DNA of 8,846 bases, taken from the NCBI GenBank assembly GCA_949516455.1, contig CATILC010000079.1, forward strand, positions 1 to 8,846, read 5' to 3'. The notes under the pieces are model-generated. The model saw only the letters and a program-made list of their open reading frames with translations, had not been told where the DNA came from and made no database searches. Within the stretch, counting starts at the first letter, position 1. Each line of letters begins with the position of its first letter. The position numbers and the translations under genes are program-made. Of the stretch, positions 1 to 5,822 are shown in pieces. Origin of the DNA: Flavobacteriia bacterium (GTDB lineage: Bacteria; Bacteroidota; Bacteroidia; Flavobacteriales; Schleiferiaceae).

Positions 1-146
1 ATGATATCGAAATTCTCATCCGAACCATACTTTCTGTTCAGCTGGTTCCGGAAAGACTCTTCGATGATCGACATCAGGGTGACCCTGTCGATGTTCTTTT
101 CCTCTTTGAAGTCGGAGAACGACTCGATAATGGCTATGTTTTCCAT
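1..146 (-). CDS. nusA: NusA, transcription termination/antitermination factor, N-terminal fragment (partial)
   Basis: Only the first 48 codons are present; the gene continues past the left edge of the window. NusA binds RNA polymerase and modulates pausing, termination and antitermination in the cytoplasm. The fragment begins MENIAIIESFSDFKEEKNID and contains the segments RVTLMSIIEESFR and RKYGSDENFDI, which closely resemble the start of NusA N-terminal domains in Bacteroidota. The ATG at 144-146 follows the rimP stop codon with no spacer (TAA then ATG), so translation of the two genes is probably coupled. The rimP-nusA order is the conserved one in many bacteria, usually followed by infB, which would lie outside this window. 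Domains beyond the N-terminal helix region (S1, KH) cannot be seen. Confidence 0.93.
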   Translation of the reverse strand, partial: MENIAIIESFSDFKEEKNIDRVTLMSIIEESFRNQLNRKYGSDENFDI

Positions 147-614
147 TTACGCTTTGAAGTTGACCGTTCGTTTGGCCGTTTGGATCTCCTCGAAAGGGAT
201 CGTACGGCGTATTTCTACTGTTCTTTTTCCTTTTCCTATTTCCTTGGGCACGCGTTCCTTCCACTTCAATTCCACCGATTCTTCGTCCACCAACTCGAGG
301 CTGCCTTTGAGTTTATGACCGTCCTTGAGTTCCAGCTGCATGGGTTCGCCCACATGCTTCGGAAATTGCCGCCTTTGCACCAGCGGTTCCAACGCACCAG
401 GAGAACTCACCTCGAGTGAATAGTCTTCCTGATCCCGATCGAAAGCAGAATCGATGGCGCGGTTCAGTTTCCCGAGCTCCTTCATGGTGACAAAGTCGTC
501 ACCGTCGACGAAAATGGAAAATACATTTCCCGGTCTGCTCTTGATGTCCACCACGAACAGGCCCTGTTCCTCCGCCGCTTTTCGGGTCACCTCTGTGAGG
601 GCGTCCAAATCCAT
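147..614 (-). CDS. rimP: Ribosome maturation factor RimP
   Basis: A 155-residue protein, the usual length of RimP, which assists 30S ribosomal subunit maturation. The N-terminal alpha/beta domain covers about residues 1-75 and includes the conserved LEVSSPG motif (residues 67-73), followed by ALEPL where many RimPs have LDRPL. The C-terminal Sm-like barrel domain covers about residues 80-155 and ends in the family-typical IPFEEIQTAK segment (139-148). I chose the ATG at 612-614 because the RimP homology starts there. The frame stays open upstream to an ATG at 722, but those 36 extra residues are read through a terminator-like hairpin and the end of the Sir2 gene. No Shine-Dalgarno is visible and the upstream bases are AT-rich, as is common in Bacteroidota. 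The stop codon abuts the nusA start. Confidence 0.95.
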   Translation of the reverse strand: MDLDALTEVTRKAAEEQGLFVVDIKSRPGNVFSIFVDGDDFVTMKELGKLNRAIDSAFDRDQEDYSLEVSSPGALEPLVQRRQFPKHVGEPMQLELKDGHKLKGSLELVDEESVELKWKERVPKEIGKGKRTVEIRRTIPFEEIQTAKRTVNFKA

Positions 615-622
615 ATTAGAAT

Positions 623-644
623 AAAAAAGGGGACTTCTGTCCCC
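623..644 (-). terminator. Intrinsic terminator-like hairpin between the Sir2 gene and rimP
   Basis: Read on the minus strand, a perfect 6-bp stem GGGGAC/GTCCCC with the 4-base loop AGAA (644-629) is followed directly by six T (628-623). This has the form of a Rho-independent terminator. It lies 37 bases past the Sir2 stop codon and ends 8 bases before the rimP ATG. The simplest role is to end the Sir2 transcript. Because it sits so close to rimP, any rimP transcript starting upstream must read through it, so it could also act as an attenuator or as a 5'-leader hairpin. The structure is seen directly; the function is inferred. Confidence 0.75.
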
Positions 645-667
645 TCGTTTCACCTTCTTTCGAGGCG

Positions 668-675
668 CGAATATA
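668..675 (-). promoter_or_regulatory. Possible Bacteroidota -7 promoter box for rimP-nusA
   Basis: On the minus strand the octamer TATATTCG matches the Bacteroidota -7 consensus TAnnTTTG at 5 of 6 fixed positions. It lies between the Sir2 stop codon and the hairpin preceding rimP. I do not see a clear TTTG -33 element at the expected distance upstream, so this is weak. If real, the transcript would carry the whole hairpin in its leader. Confidence 0.22.
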
Positions 676-681
676 GGCAAT

Positions 682-1386
682 TTAAAGCGCTCCGATCGTC
701 TCCAGCCAGTCCTGAACATCATTCAATCCTTCGGTCGCCTTTTTCCGTATCCGGTGCATAGCTGTGCGCTGACCGACAAATGCATCGCCCGGATCCAGAT
801 AGGCCCGGGGGCGCTCCGGCCCGATCTCGTCTACGAGGCCAGCGGCGGGATAGACTTGCAGCGCACTTCCAATGATCAAAAGGGCATCTGCCTTTTGAAC
901 CTTTTCCAAAGCCCTTTCGTAGGCTGGAACGGCTTCTCCGAACCACACGATGTGGGGCCTAAGCGGATGACCGCAGGGCGCTTTGTCTGCACGACTCAGT
1001 GCCTGATGACCCCAGTCGAAGACCTCGTCTTCGTGCCGTGAACAGCGCACCTTGGTGAGCTCTCCGTGCAAATGAAGCACACGCCGACTGCCGGCTCGTT
1101 CGTGCAGATCGTCCACATTTTGCGTGATGATCTCCAAGCTGAGCTGCTTCTGCAGATCGGCCAGGTACCGATGTGCGGCATTGGGCAGCACATGCTGAAG
1201 CTGTTCCCTTCTGCGATTGTAGAAGGAGTGGACCCGTTCCGGATCCCTTTGCCAGGCGCCAGGTGTGGCCACCTCCTCGATCGGTTGGTCTTCCCACAAT
1301 CCACCCTGACCGCGAAAGGTGCTCAAACCGCTTTCTGCACTGATGCCTGCGCCGGTAAAAACGATGAGATGGAACGAGGATGACAC
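682..1386 (-). CDS. cobB: Sir2-family NAD-dependent protein deacylase (CobB-like, SIRT5-type)
   Basis: A 234-residue single-domain sirtuin, which removes acyl groups from lysine using NAD+ and releases nicotinamide and O-acyl-ADP-ribose. The NAD-binding motif TGAGISAESG is at residues 11-20 with FRG at 24-26; TQNVDDLH is at 88-95; the catalytic histidine is H107 in LHLHGE; VWFGE is at 147-151 and GSALQVYPAAG at 173-183. Y56 and R59 form the Y-x-x-R signature of desuccinylase/demalonylase-type sirtuins such as SIRT5 and CobB. The zinc site is unusual: only C115 and C138 remain in the region that normally carries four cysteines, with H118 and H140 nearby. The start is a GTG at 1384-1386; an in-frame TAG lies just upstream (1390-1392) and no ATG precedes the NAD motif. 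It is divergent from the FRG gene. The family call is firm; substrate preference is inferred, and the gene symbol follows common usage. Confidence 0.93.
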   Translation of the reverse strand: MSSSFHLIVFTGAGISAESGLSTFRGQGGLWEDQPIEEVATPGAWQRDPERVHSFYNRRREQLQHVLPNAAHRYLADLQKQLSLEIITQNVDDLHERAGSRRVLHLHGELTKVRCSRHEDEVFDWGHQALSRADKAPCGHPLRPHIVWFGEAVPAYERALEKVQKADALLIIGSALQVYPAAGLVDEIGPERPRAYLDPGDAFVGQRTAMHRIRKKATEGLNDVQDWLETIGAL

Positions 1387-1405
1387 GCGCTAAAAGTAGG
1401 TGTCA
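1381..1405. repeat. Small inverted repeat over the Sir2 start codon
   Basis: TGACAC (1381-1386) and GTGTCA (1400-1405) are perfect 6-bp inverted arms separated by 13 bases. The left arm contains the GTG start codon of the Sir2 gene. It could be an operator or a small RNA hairpin, but arms of this length also occur by chance. Confidence 0.3.
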
Positions 1406-1425
1406 CAGAACTTGAAGAGAACCCC

Positions 1426-1481
1426 CTGCAGATCGCTGTGTTTTTCAGACTTTTGATGGCCCCCAATCTGCAGCCCCCAAT
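1426..1481. repeat. Inverted and direct short repeats upstream of the FRG gene
   Basis: In the divergent intergenic region CTGCAGAT (1426-1433) and ATCTGCAG (1466-1473) form an 8-bp inverted repeat with a 32-base loop. The 9-mer GCCCCCAAT also occurs twice (1459-1467 and 1473-1481) with a 14-base period; the second copy overlaps the preferred FRG start codon at 1480. These are read directly from the sequence. A regulatory role is speculative. Nothing else recognisable is seen between 1387 and 1479. Confidence 0.35.
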
Positions 1482-2271
1482 GGAAATACGGATCGACAAC
1501 TGGAAAGACCTCCAAGAGCAATTGTTCCGAGATACATGGGATGCACAGATCAACAGACACCGTTCCTCTTATGTATACCGCGGATTGAATTCTGTAGACC
1601 ACGTTCTGGAGACCAGTCTGCAGCGCCTAAAGGGACCCTATCCACGGCTCGAACGACACCTGCTTCGCAACTTCAGGAAGTATGCCCATCTGGATGCCTC
1701 TCCGGGGCAATCGACCTGGAACTGGCTGGCCCTTGCGCAGCACCACGGCCTTCCCACCCGCCTGATGGACTGGACCTATTCGCCCTATGTAGCTCTGCAC
1801 TTTGCCACGAACGATCTGGAGCGGTATGAAGAAGACGGCCTGATCTGGGGGATCAATTACGTCAGACTCAACGAGCACTTACCTGAAGCCCTGAAGAAGG
1901 TGATCCGTGATGAGGAGAGCAATGTGTTCACCGCGCATCTGCTGGAAAAGGTGTGCCGCACCCTCGACGAACTGGGCGATCTGGAAGAGAACCCTTTTCT
2001 CCTTTTCCTCGAACCACCTTCGCTCGATGCGCGCATCGTGAACCAATACGCCTTGTTCTCCATGCTCTCAAGGGCAGACTTGAAACTTGGTGAGTGGCTG
2101 GAAGGACGGGCACATGAGGTTTTTCGGATACGGATCCCCGCCGAACTCAAGTGGGAGATCCGGGACAAACTCGATCAGGCGAACATCACCGAACGCGTTC
2201 TTCTTCCGGGCCTGAGCGGCCTCTCCCAATGGCTGAAAAGACACTACAGTTCCAGAGGGGATAGTTGCTGA
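1480..2271 (+). CDS. FRG domain-containing protein
   Basis: A cytoplasmic-looking protein of 263 residues from the preferred ATG, with no signal peptide or membrane segment. It matches the FRG domain family, named for its (F/Y)RG motif, here Y33-R34-G35 in YVYRGLNS. The second hallmark block is LALAQHHGLPTRLMDW (residues 83-98), followed by TYSPYVALHFA (99-109). A third conserved block, FLEPPSLDAR and NQYALFS, spans about 176-194. The biochemical function of the family is not established to my knowledge; members are often found in accessory or defence-like settings. Alternative starts in the same frame are GTG 1438 and ATG 1456. I chose 1480 because MEIRIDNW is where the family similarity begins. 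The gene is divergent from the Sir2 gene and lies 46 bases upstream of the secreted nuclease, which probably has its own transcript. Confidence 0.9.
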   Translation: MEIRIDNWKDLQEQLFRDTWDAQINRHRSSYVYRGLNSVDHVLETSLQRLKGPYPRLERHLLRNFRKYAHLDASPGQSTWNWLALAQHHGLPTRLMDWTYSPYVALHFATNDLERYEEDGLIWGINYVRLNEHLPEALKKVIRDEESNVFTAHLLEKVCRTLDELGDLEENPFLLFLEPPSLDARIVNQYALFSMLSRADLKLGEWLEGRAHEVFRIRIPAELKWEIRDKLDQANITERVLLPGLSGLSQWLKRHYSSRGDSC

Positions 2272-2302
2272 TTTTTTAACCTCATTACTGCACTTAGTTG
2301 CC

Positions 2303-2310
2303 TAATTTCG
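2303..2310 (+). promoter_or_regulatory. Possible Bacteroidota -7 promoter box for the secreted-nuclease operon
   Basis: TAATTTCG matches the Bacteroidota -7 consensus TAnnTTTG at 5 of 6 fixed positions and ends 7 bases before the nuclease ATG at 2318. A transcript from here would have almost no leader. No convincing TTTG -33 box is seen about 20 bases upstream. The whole gap 2272-2317 is AT-richer than the flanking genes, which suits a promoter. Confidence 0.22.
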
Positions 2311-2317
2311 CTGCTCT

Positions 2318-3646
2318 ATGAAGTCATTCATCATCCGATTCTTATGCCTTTTCTTCATCGCTTCTCTCGGGCAGACACATGCCCAAAGTGTGGAGAATCT
2401 TCGGCTGATGACCTATAACATTCTGTCCTACCGGACGGCCAATGGTCAGTGCACTGGGAACAACAACAACCCGACCTCCAAGGACGGATACATCAAGACC
2501 GTGGTTCAGTACATCGACCCGGACATCATCGTCATGAACGAGGTCGGTGCCCAGCCGGTGAATTCAGACCGACTGCTGACCAACGCATTGAATGTGGGCG
2601 GGATCAACAAATGGGAACAAGCCAACTACAGTTCCAACGGCTGGTCGAATCTGGTCAATATGCTGTTCTACGACAGTACCAAAGTGGGCCTGCACAGTCA
2701 ACAGCTCATCGACAAGGATCTGCAGAACCAGAGCCTGGTCCGGGCGATCGACCTCTACCGCTTGTACTATAAAGACCCCTTGCTTCATTTGGGCGGAGAC
2801 ACAGTCTATTTCGTGGTCGTGGCGCTTCACCTGAAAGCCGGCAACAGCAATGCCGACGAGAACGACCGGGACGATGCCACTGCGGCCCTGATCGATCTGC
2901 TCAAGACCAAGGTGTTCGATGAGCACGTCTTCATCTGCGGCGATTTCAACAGCTACAGTGCCAATGAAGGCGGGATACAGAACCTGATGACAGCGAGTCC
3001 GCCATCCGAGCGTTTCTTCGATCCGATCGATAAGATGGGCGGCTGGAACAATTCACCCATTTATGCTGCTGTGCACACGCAGAGCACCCGCAACAGTGGC
3101 AACACGAACAGCGGCTGTTTTTCCGGTGGCGGACTGGACGACCGTTTCGACATGATCCTGGTCAGCGATGCTGTTCTCAACGATGCGGGCAGCGAGGTGA
3201 ACTACACAGCAGGGAGCTATGAAGTGCTTGGCAACGATGGAAGCCATTTCAACAAGGGCATCACCGACATTCCGACCAATGGCTCGGCACCAAGTGTCGT
3301 GATCGATGCGCTGAGCGAAAACAGCGATCACCTGCCGGTCTACCTCGAATTCGATGTCCACAAACAAAGCCTGTCCACGTCGAATATCCTTCCTCCGGTC
3401 AGTGACCTCCGCATTCATGCGGCGGCAGCCGACCGCCTGGTCGTTCAGATGCGGTCCCGGACGTCTGGATCGATCCAACTGCGCGTGGTGGATCTTTTGG
3501 GCAGAAAGTTGATCGAACGACCCTTTGAACTGCACAAAGGCCAATCTGGAAAAACGGAGATCGACTTTCCATATCAGAAGGGCATCTATCTCCTTCAACT
3601 GCAGGGAGCAGGATGGGCCACGACCGAGCGATTTCAATGGCCGTGA
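2318..3646 (+). CDS. Secreted endonuclease/exonuclease/phosphatase-family hydrolase with C-terminal T9SS-like sorting region
   Basis: A 442-residue exported protein. Residues 1-23 form a signal peptide (KSFIIR n-region, hydrophobic core, likely cleavage near THAQ). Residues 28-346 are an EEP-fold domain (DNase I/exonuclease III/inositol phosphatase fold). Catalytic motifs are in the expected order: MTYNIL with N34, MNEV with E75, ALHLK with H171, GDFN with D209 and N211, RFDMILVS with D278, and SDHLP with D337 and H338. The site therefore looks intact for metal-dependent phosphodiester cleavage. Residues from about 355 to 442 form a beta-rich tail resembling a T9SS type A sorting domain (VVDLLGRKLIE, KGIYLLQL), but without the usual YPNP entry motif and ending in QWP. 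The substrate could be DNA, RNA or a phospho-lipid/sugar; I favour extracellular nucleic acid because of the downstream OB-fold protein. Its stop codon overlaps the next gene. Confidence 0.9.
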   Translation: MKSFIIRFLCLFFIASLGQTHAQSVENLRLMTYNILSYRTANGQCTGNNNNPTSKDGYIKTVVQYIDPDIIVMNEVGAQPVNSDRLLTNALNVGGINKWEQANYSSNGWSNLVNMLFYDSTKVGLHSQQLIDKDLQNQSLVRAIDLYRLYYKDPLLHLGGDTVYFVVVALHLKAGNSNADENDRDDATAALIDLLKTKVFDEHVFICGDFNSYSANEGGIQNLMTASPPSERFFDPIDKMGGWNNSPIYAAVHTQSTRNSGNTNSGCFSGGGLDDRFDMILVSDAVLNDAGSEVNYTAGSYEVLGNDGSHFNKGITDIPTNGSAPSVVIDALSENSDHLPVYLEFDVHKQSLSTSNILPPVSDLRIHAAAADRLVVQMRSRTSGSIQLRVVDLLGRKLIERPFELHKGQSGKTEIDFPYQKGIYLLQLQGAGWATTERFQWP

Positions 3647-5799
3647 ACCGACTCCTGGCCGCCATATTCGTCCTATTCAGCCCGTTCCTGGGGGCACAGA
3701 CTTCGTTCGAAGAGCGCACCACCACTTCGAGCAATATGCGTTTGAATGTCACCAATCTGGGCACCTTCGGAAACGCCTGGCGCGGCTACCGGGACGGCAG
3801 CGGAGACCCTTCCTGTGAATATCCTGCGGGTTCAGGGATCGAGCACCTTTTTGAGGGCGGCATTTGGATCGGTGGACTGGAAAACGGTGCCAACGTCCGC
3901 GTGAGCACCTCAGCCTACGATCAGCCACAAGGCTATGCACCCGGGCGGGCAGGTTTTGAATTCACCGCCGCTCCAGGCAGTCAGCTGGGCGAACGCTCCA
4001 CCCTTCAGGACAATCCGAATTACGCTCTTCAGGCGGTTTCTCATCAGGATTACATTGCCGCATTCACCGACGCCAATGTGCAGATCCCGGGAACCAGCAT
4101 CCCCATCAGCCAGCACACCAGCCCAATGAACATCGAGGTGGAGATGAAGACCTACAACTGGAATTACACCTTCTCGGATTTCATGGTCATCGTCGACCTC
4201 AAGCTGCGCAATGCAGGCACCTCTTTTTTCGACGAACTCTATGTGGCGCTTTGGAACAACACTGTCGTTCGGAACATCACGGTCACGCCTGCCGGTTCGG
4301 GTGGATCTGTGTTCTACAGCCAGGGCGGAAACGGCTACATGGACAGTCTGCATTTAGCCTATTGTTATGACGCCACGGGCGATATGGGCTTCACCGACAG
4401 CTACATCGGTCAGAAGTTCCTCGGTGCCGAGGACAAATACGGATTCCACCACCCGCATGTGGATTCTTCGCTGAACAGCCTGACCGGACTTCTGGAAGCC
4501 GACACAGCCTTTGATGTGCACTACAACGGATGGCAGTTCAACTCGAGCAGTGCCGCCTACGCCTTTCCATCGACGGACAATCAGCGATACCTGAAGATGT
4601 CTGACGGATTGAACCACAGCCCCTGTTGGACGAACCCGAGCCTGCCCAATTGTGCGGGTTTGGACATTCAATCAGACTTCAATGCGCCAGGAAACCGATC
4701 GGATCTGCTGGCGGCAGGACCTTTCAGAAAGTTCGAGCCGGGAGACGAGATCACCGTCACCTTCGCCTATGTGGTTGGCCCCAAGAACGAAGACGGCAAT
4801 CCAAATACGGACAACAATGCGGTCCAAAGGGCCACTCTGATCAACAATGCCAATTGGGCGCAGACGGCCTTCAACGGAGAAGACGTCAATTTCAATGGAC
4901 TTTTGGACAGTGGAGAGGACACGGACGGCAATGGAAGGATCACCCGCTTCATTCTGCCCAGTCCACCCGATGTGCCCCGCACGCGCATTGAAGCGAGCGA
5001 TGGCAAAGTGGACATCTACTGGAGCAACAATTCCGAATCGAGCGTCGACCCGATCACACGCATCAAAGACTTTGAAGGATACCGTGTCTATCTGTCCAAA
5101 CTGGGCTTTGACGTGACCGGTACGCCGGATCTGGCGCGGGATTTTGTACAGATCGCTTCTTACGACAGCACCGGGAACGGACTCTTCTTTGACAATGGAT
5201 TCGGAGCGATCCAACTGCCCGCTCCGGTCTATTTTGACGGGGATAGTGTGGCTTATCACTACAGGTATACGCTGGATGGTTTGCAGAATGGCTGGCAGCA
5301 CGCCGTGGCGGTGACCGCATTCGACCGGGGAAATCCCGCATCCAATCTCGAGCCCCTGGAATCGAGCTATCTCGCCAATGATTTCCGGGTCTTTCCGGGC
5401 ACACAAGCCAATGAAGACATGAGCAATGCTCAGCCCTTTGCCTATCCCAACCCATACTACTTCGGATCGGCCTGGGAAGGAAGAAGCAATTTTCAGGAGG
5501 AAAGCCGAAAACTGATCTTCGCCAACCTACCGCGCCGCTGCCGCATCACCATATTCAATCCAGCCGGCGATCTGATGGACCAATTCGTACACGATGCAGC
5601 ATACGACGGTCAAGACATCAGATGGTTCCGTTCCTTTGGCAGCGAAGACCCGGGGGAAAATGTATTCTCCGGCGGAGAACACGCCTGGGATCTGCTCACA
5701 CAAGACACACAGATCATATCCCGCGGGCTCTACATGTTCACCGTAGAAGACCTCGATACGGGAAAGACCTACACTTCTAAATTCGTCGTCATCAAATAA
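3637..5799 (+). CDS. Large secreted protein with FN3-like segment and T9SS-type C-terminus
   Basis: 720 residues from the ATG at 3637. An ATG at 3613 and a GTG at 3643 are in-frame alternatives; all three precede the hydrophobic signal stretch LLAAIFVLFSPFLGAQ. The gene overlaps the nuclease stop codon by 10 bases, suggesting translational coupling. After the signal peptide comes a long region (about 30-410) with the segment CEYPAGSGIEHLFEGGIWIGG, which recalls a widespread uncharacterised group of secreted proteins in Bacteroidota and related phyla. Residues 416-434 (DVNFNGLLDSGEDTDGNGR) look like a calcium-binding loop of EF-hand or thrombospondin-3 kind. Residues about 441-560 resemble a fibronectin-III domain (FEGYRVYLS). 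From about 600 the tail begins with FAYPNPYY and ends GLYMFTVEDL...KFVVIK, a T9SS-like C-terminal domain with a long insertion. No catalytic motif is recognised. Role unknown; a surface structural, adhesive or binding protein is my guess. Confidence 0.88.
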   Translation: MAVNRLLAAIFVLFSPFLGAQTSFEERTTTSSNMRLNVTNLGTFGNAWRGYRDGSGDPSCEYPAGSGIEHLFEGGIWIGGLENGANVRVSTSAYDQPQGYAPGRAGFEFTAAPGSQLGERSTLQDNPNYALQAVSHQDYIAAFTDANVQIPGTSIPISQHTSPMNIEVEMKTYNWNYTFSDFMVIVDLKLRNAGTSFFDELYVALWNNTVVRNITVTPAGSGGSVFYSQGGNGYMDSLHLAYCYDATGDMGFTDSYIGQKFLGAEDKYGFHHPHVDSSLNSLTGLLEADTAFDVHYNGWQFNSSSAAYAFPSTDNQRYLKMSDGLNHSPCWTNPSLPNCAGLDIQSDFNAPGNRSDLLAAGPFRKFEPGDEITVTFAYVVGPKNEDGNPNTDNNAVQRATLINNANWAQTAFNGEDVNFNGLLDSGEDTDGNGRITRFILPSPPDVPRTRIEASDGKVDIYWSNNSESSVDPITRIKDFEGYRVYLSKLGFDVTGTPDLARDFVQIASYDSTGNGLFFDNGFGAIQLPAPVYFDGDSVAYHYRYTLDGLQNGWQHAVAVTAFDRGNPASNLEPLESSYLANDFRVFPGTQANEDMSNAQPFAYPNPYYFGSAWEGRSNFQEESRKLIFANLPRRCRITIFNPAGDLMDQFVHDAAYDGQDIRWFRSFGSEDPGENVFSGGEHAWDLLTQDTQIISRGLYMFTVEDLDTGKTYTSKFVVIK
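4882..4938 (+). other. Calcium-loop-like acidic motif within the 720-residue secreted protein
   Basis: The encoded residues show the spacing D-x-N-x-N-G-x-x-D-x-G-E-D-x-D-G-N-G, which fits the Asp/Asn/Gly-rich calcium loops of EF-hand, dockerin or thrombospondin type 3 repeats. It lies just before the FN3-like segment and probably serves as a rigid, calcium-stabilised linker. Only one copy is clear, so a dockerin function is unlikely. Confidence 0.5.
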
Positions 5800-5822
5800 C
5801 AACAGCGCACAACCCAAATACC

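Noticed and set aside
147..722. Longer RimP with 36 extra N-terminal residues
   Set aside because: The extension is translated through the terminator-like hairpin and into the end of the Sir2 gene, and RimP similarity starts at the internal ATG at 614.
1391..1398. TACTTTTA on the minus strand as a -7 promoter box for the Sir2 gene
   Set aside because: It ends only 4 bases before the GTG start, so transcription would be expected to begin at or after the start codon; no -33 element is visible.
682..2271. Sir2 plus FRG pair as an anti-phage defence system (Thoeris- or DSR-like)
   Set aside because: The sirtuin is a short, single-domain CobB-type deacylase beside rimP-nusA, without the extra domains of defence SIR2 proteins, and the FRG gene is divergent. 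The pairing alone is not enough evidence.
2272..2277. Run of six T after the FRG stop codon as a terminator
   Set aside because: No stable stem directly precedes it; the only pairing found (CCTCT with AGAGG) has a loop of about 30 bases and is not adjacent to the T-run.
3053..3637. Minus-strand open frame of 194 codons
   Set aside because: It is antisense to the nuclease active-site region and tail; the plus-strand frame has ordered catalytic motifs and this one has none.
4672..5406. Minus-strand open frame of 244 codons
   Set aside because: It lies wholly antisense to the 720-residue secreted protein, whose signal, FN3-like and tail segments are coherent; the antisense translation shows no recognisable domain.
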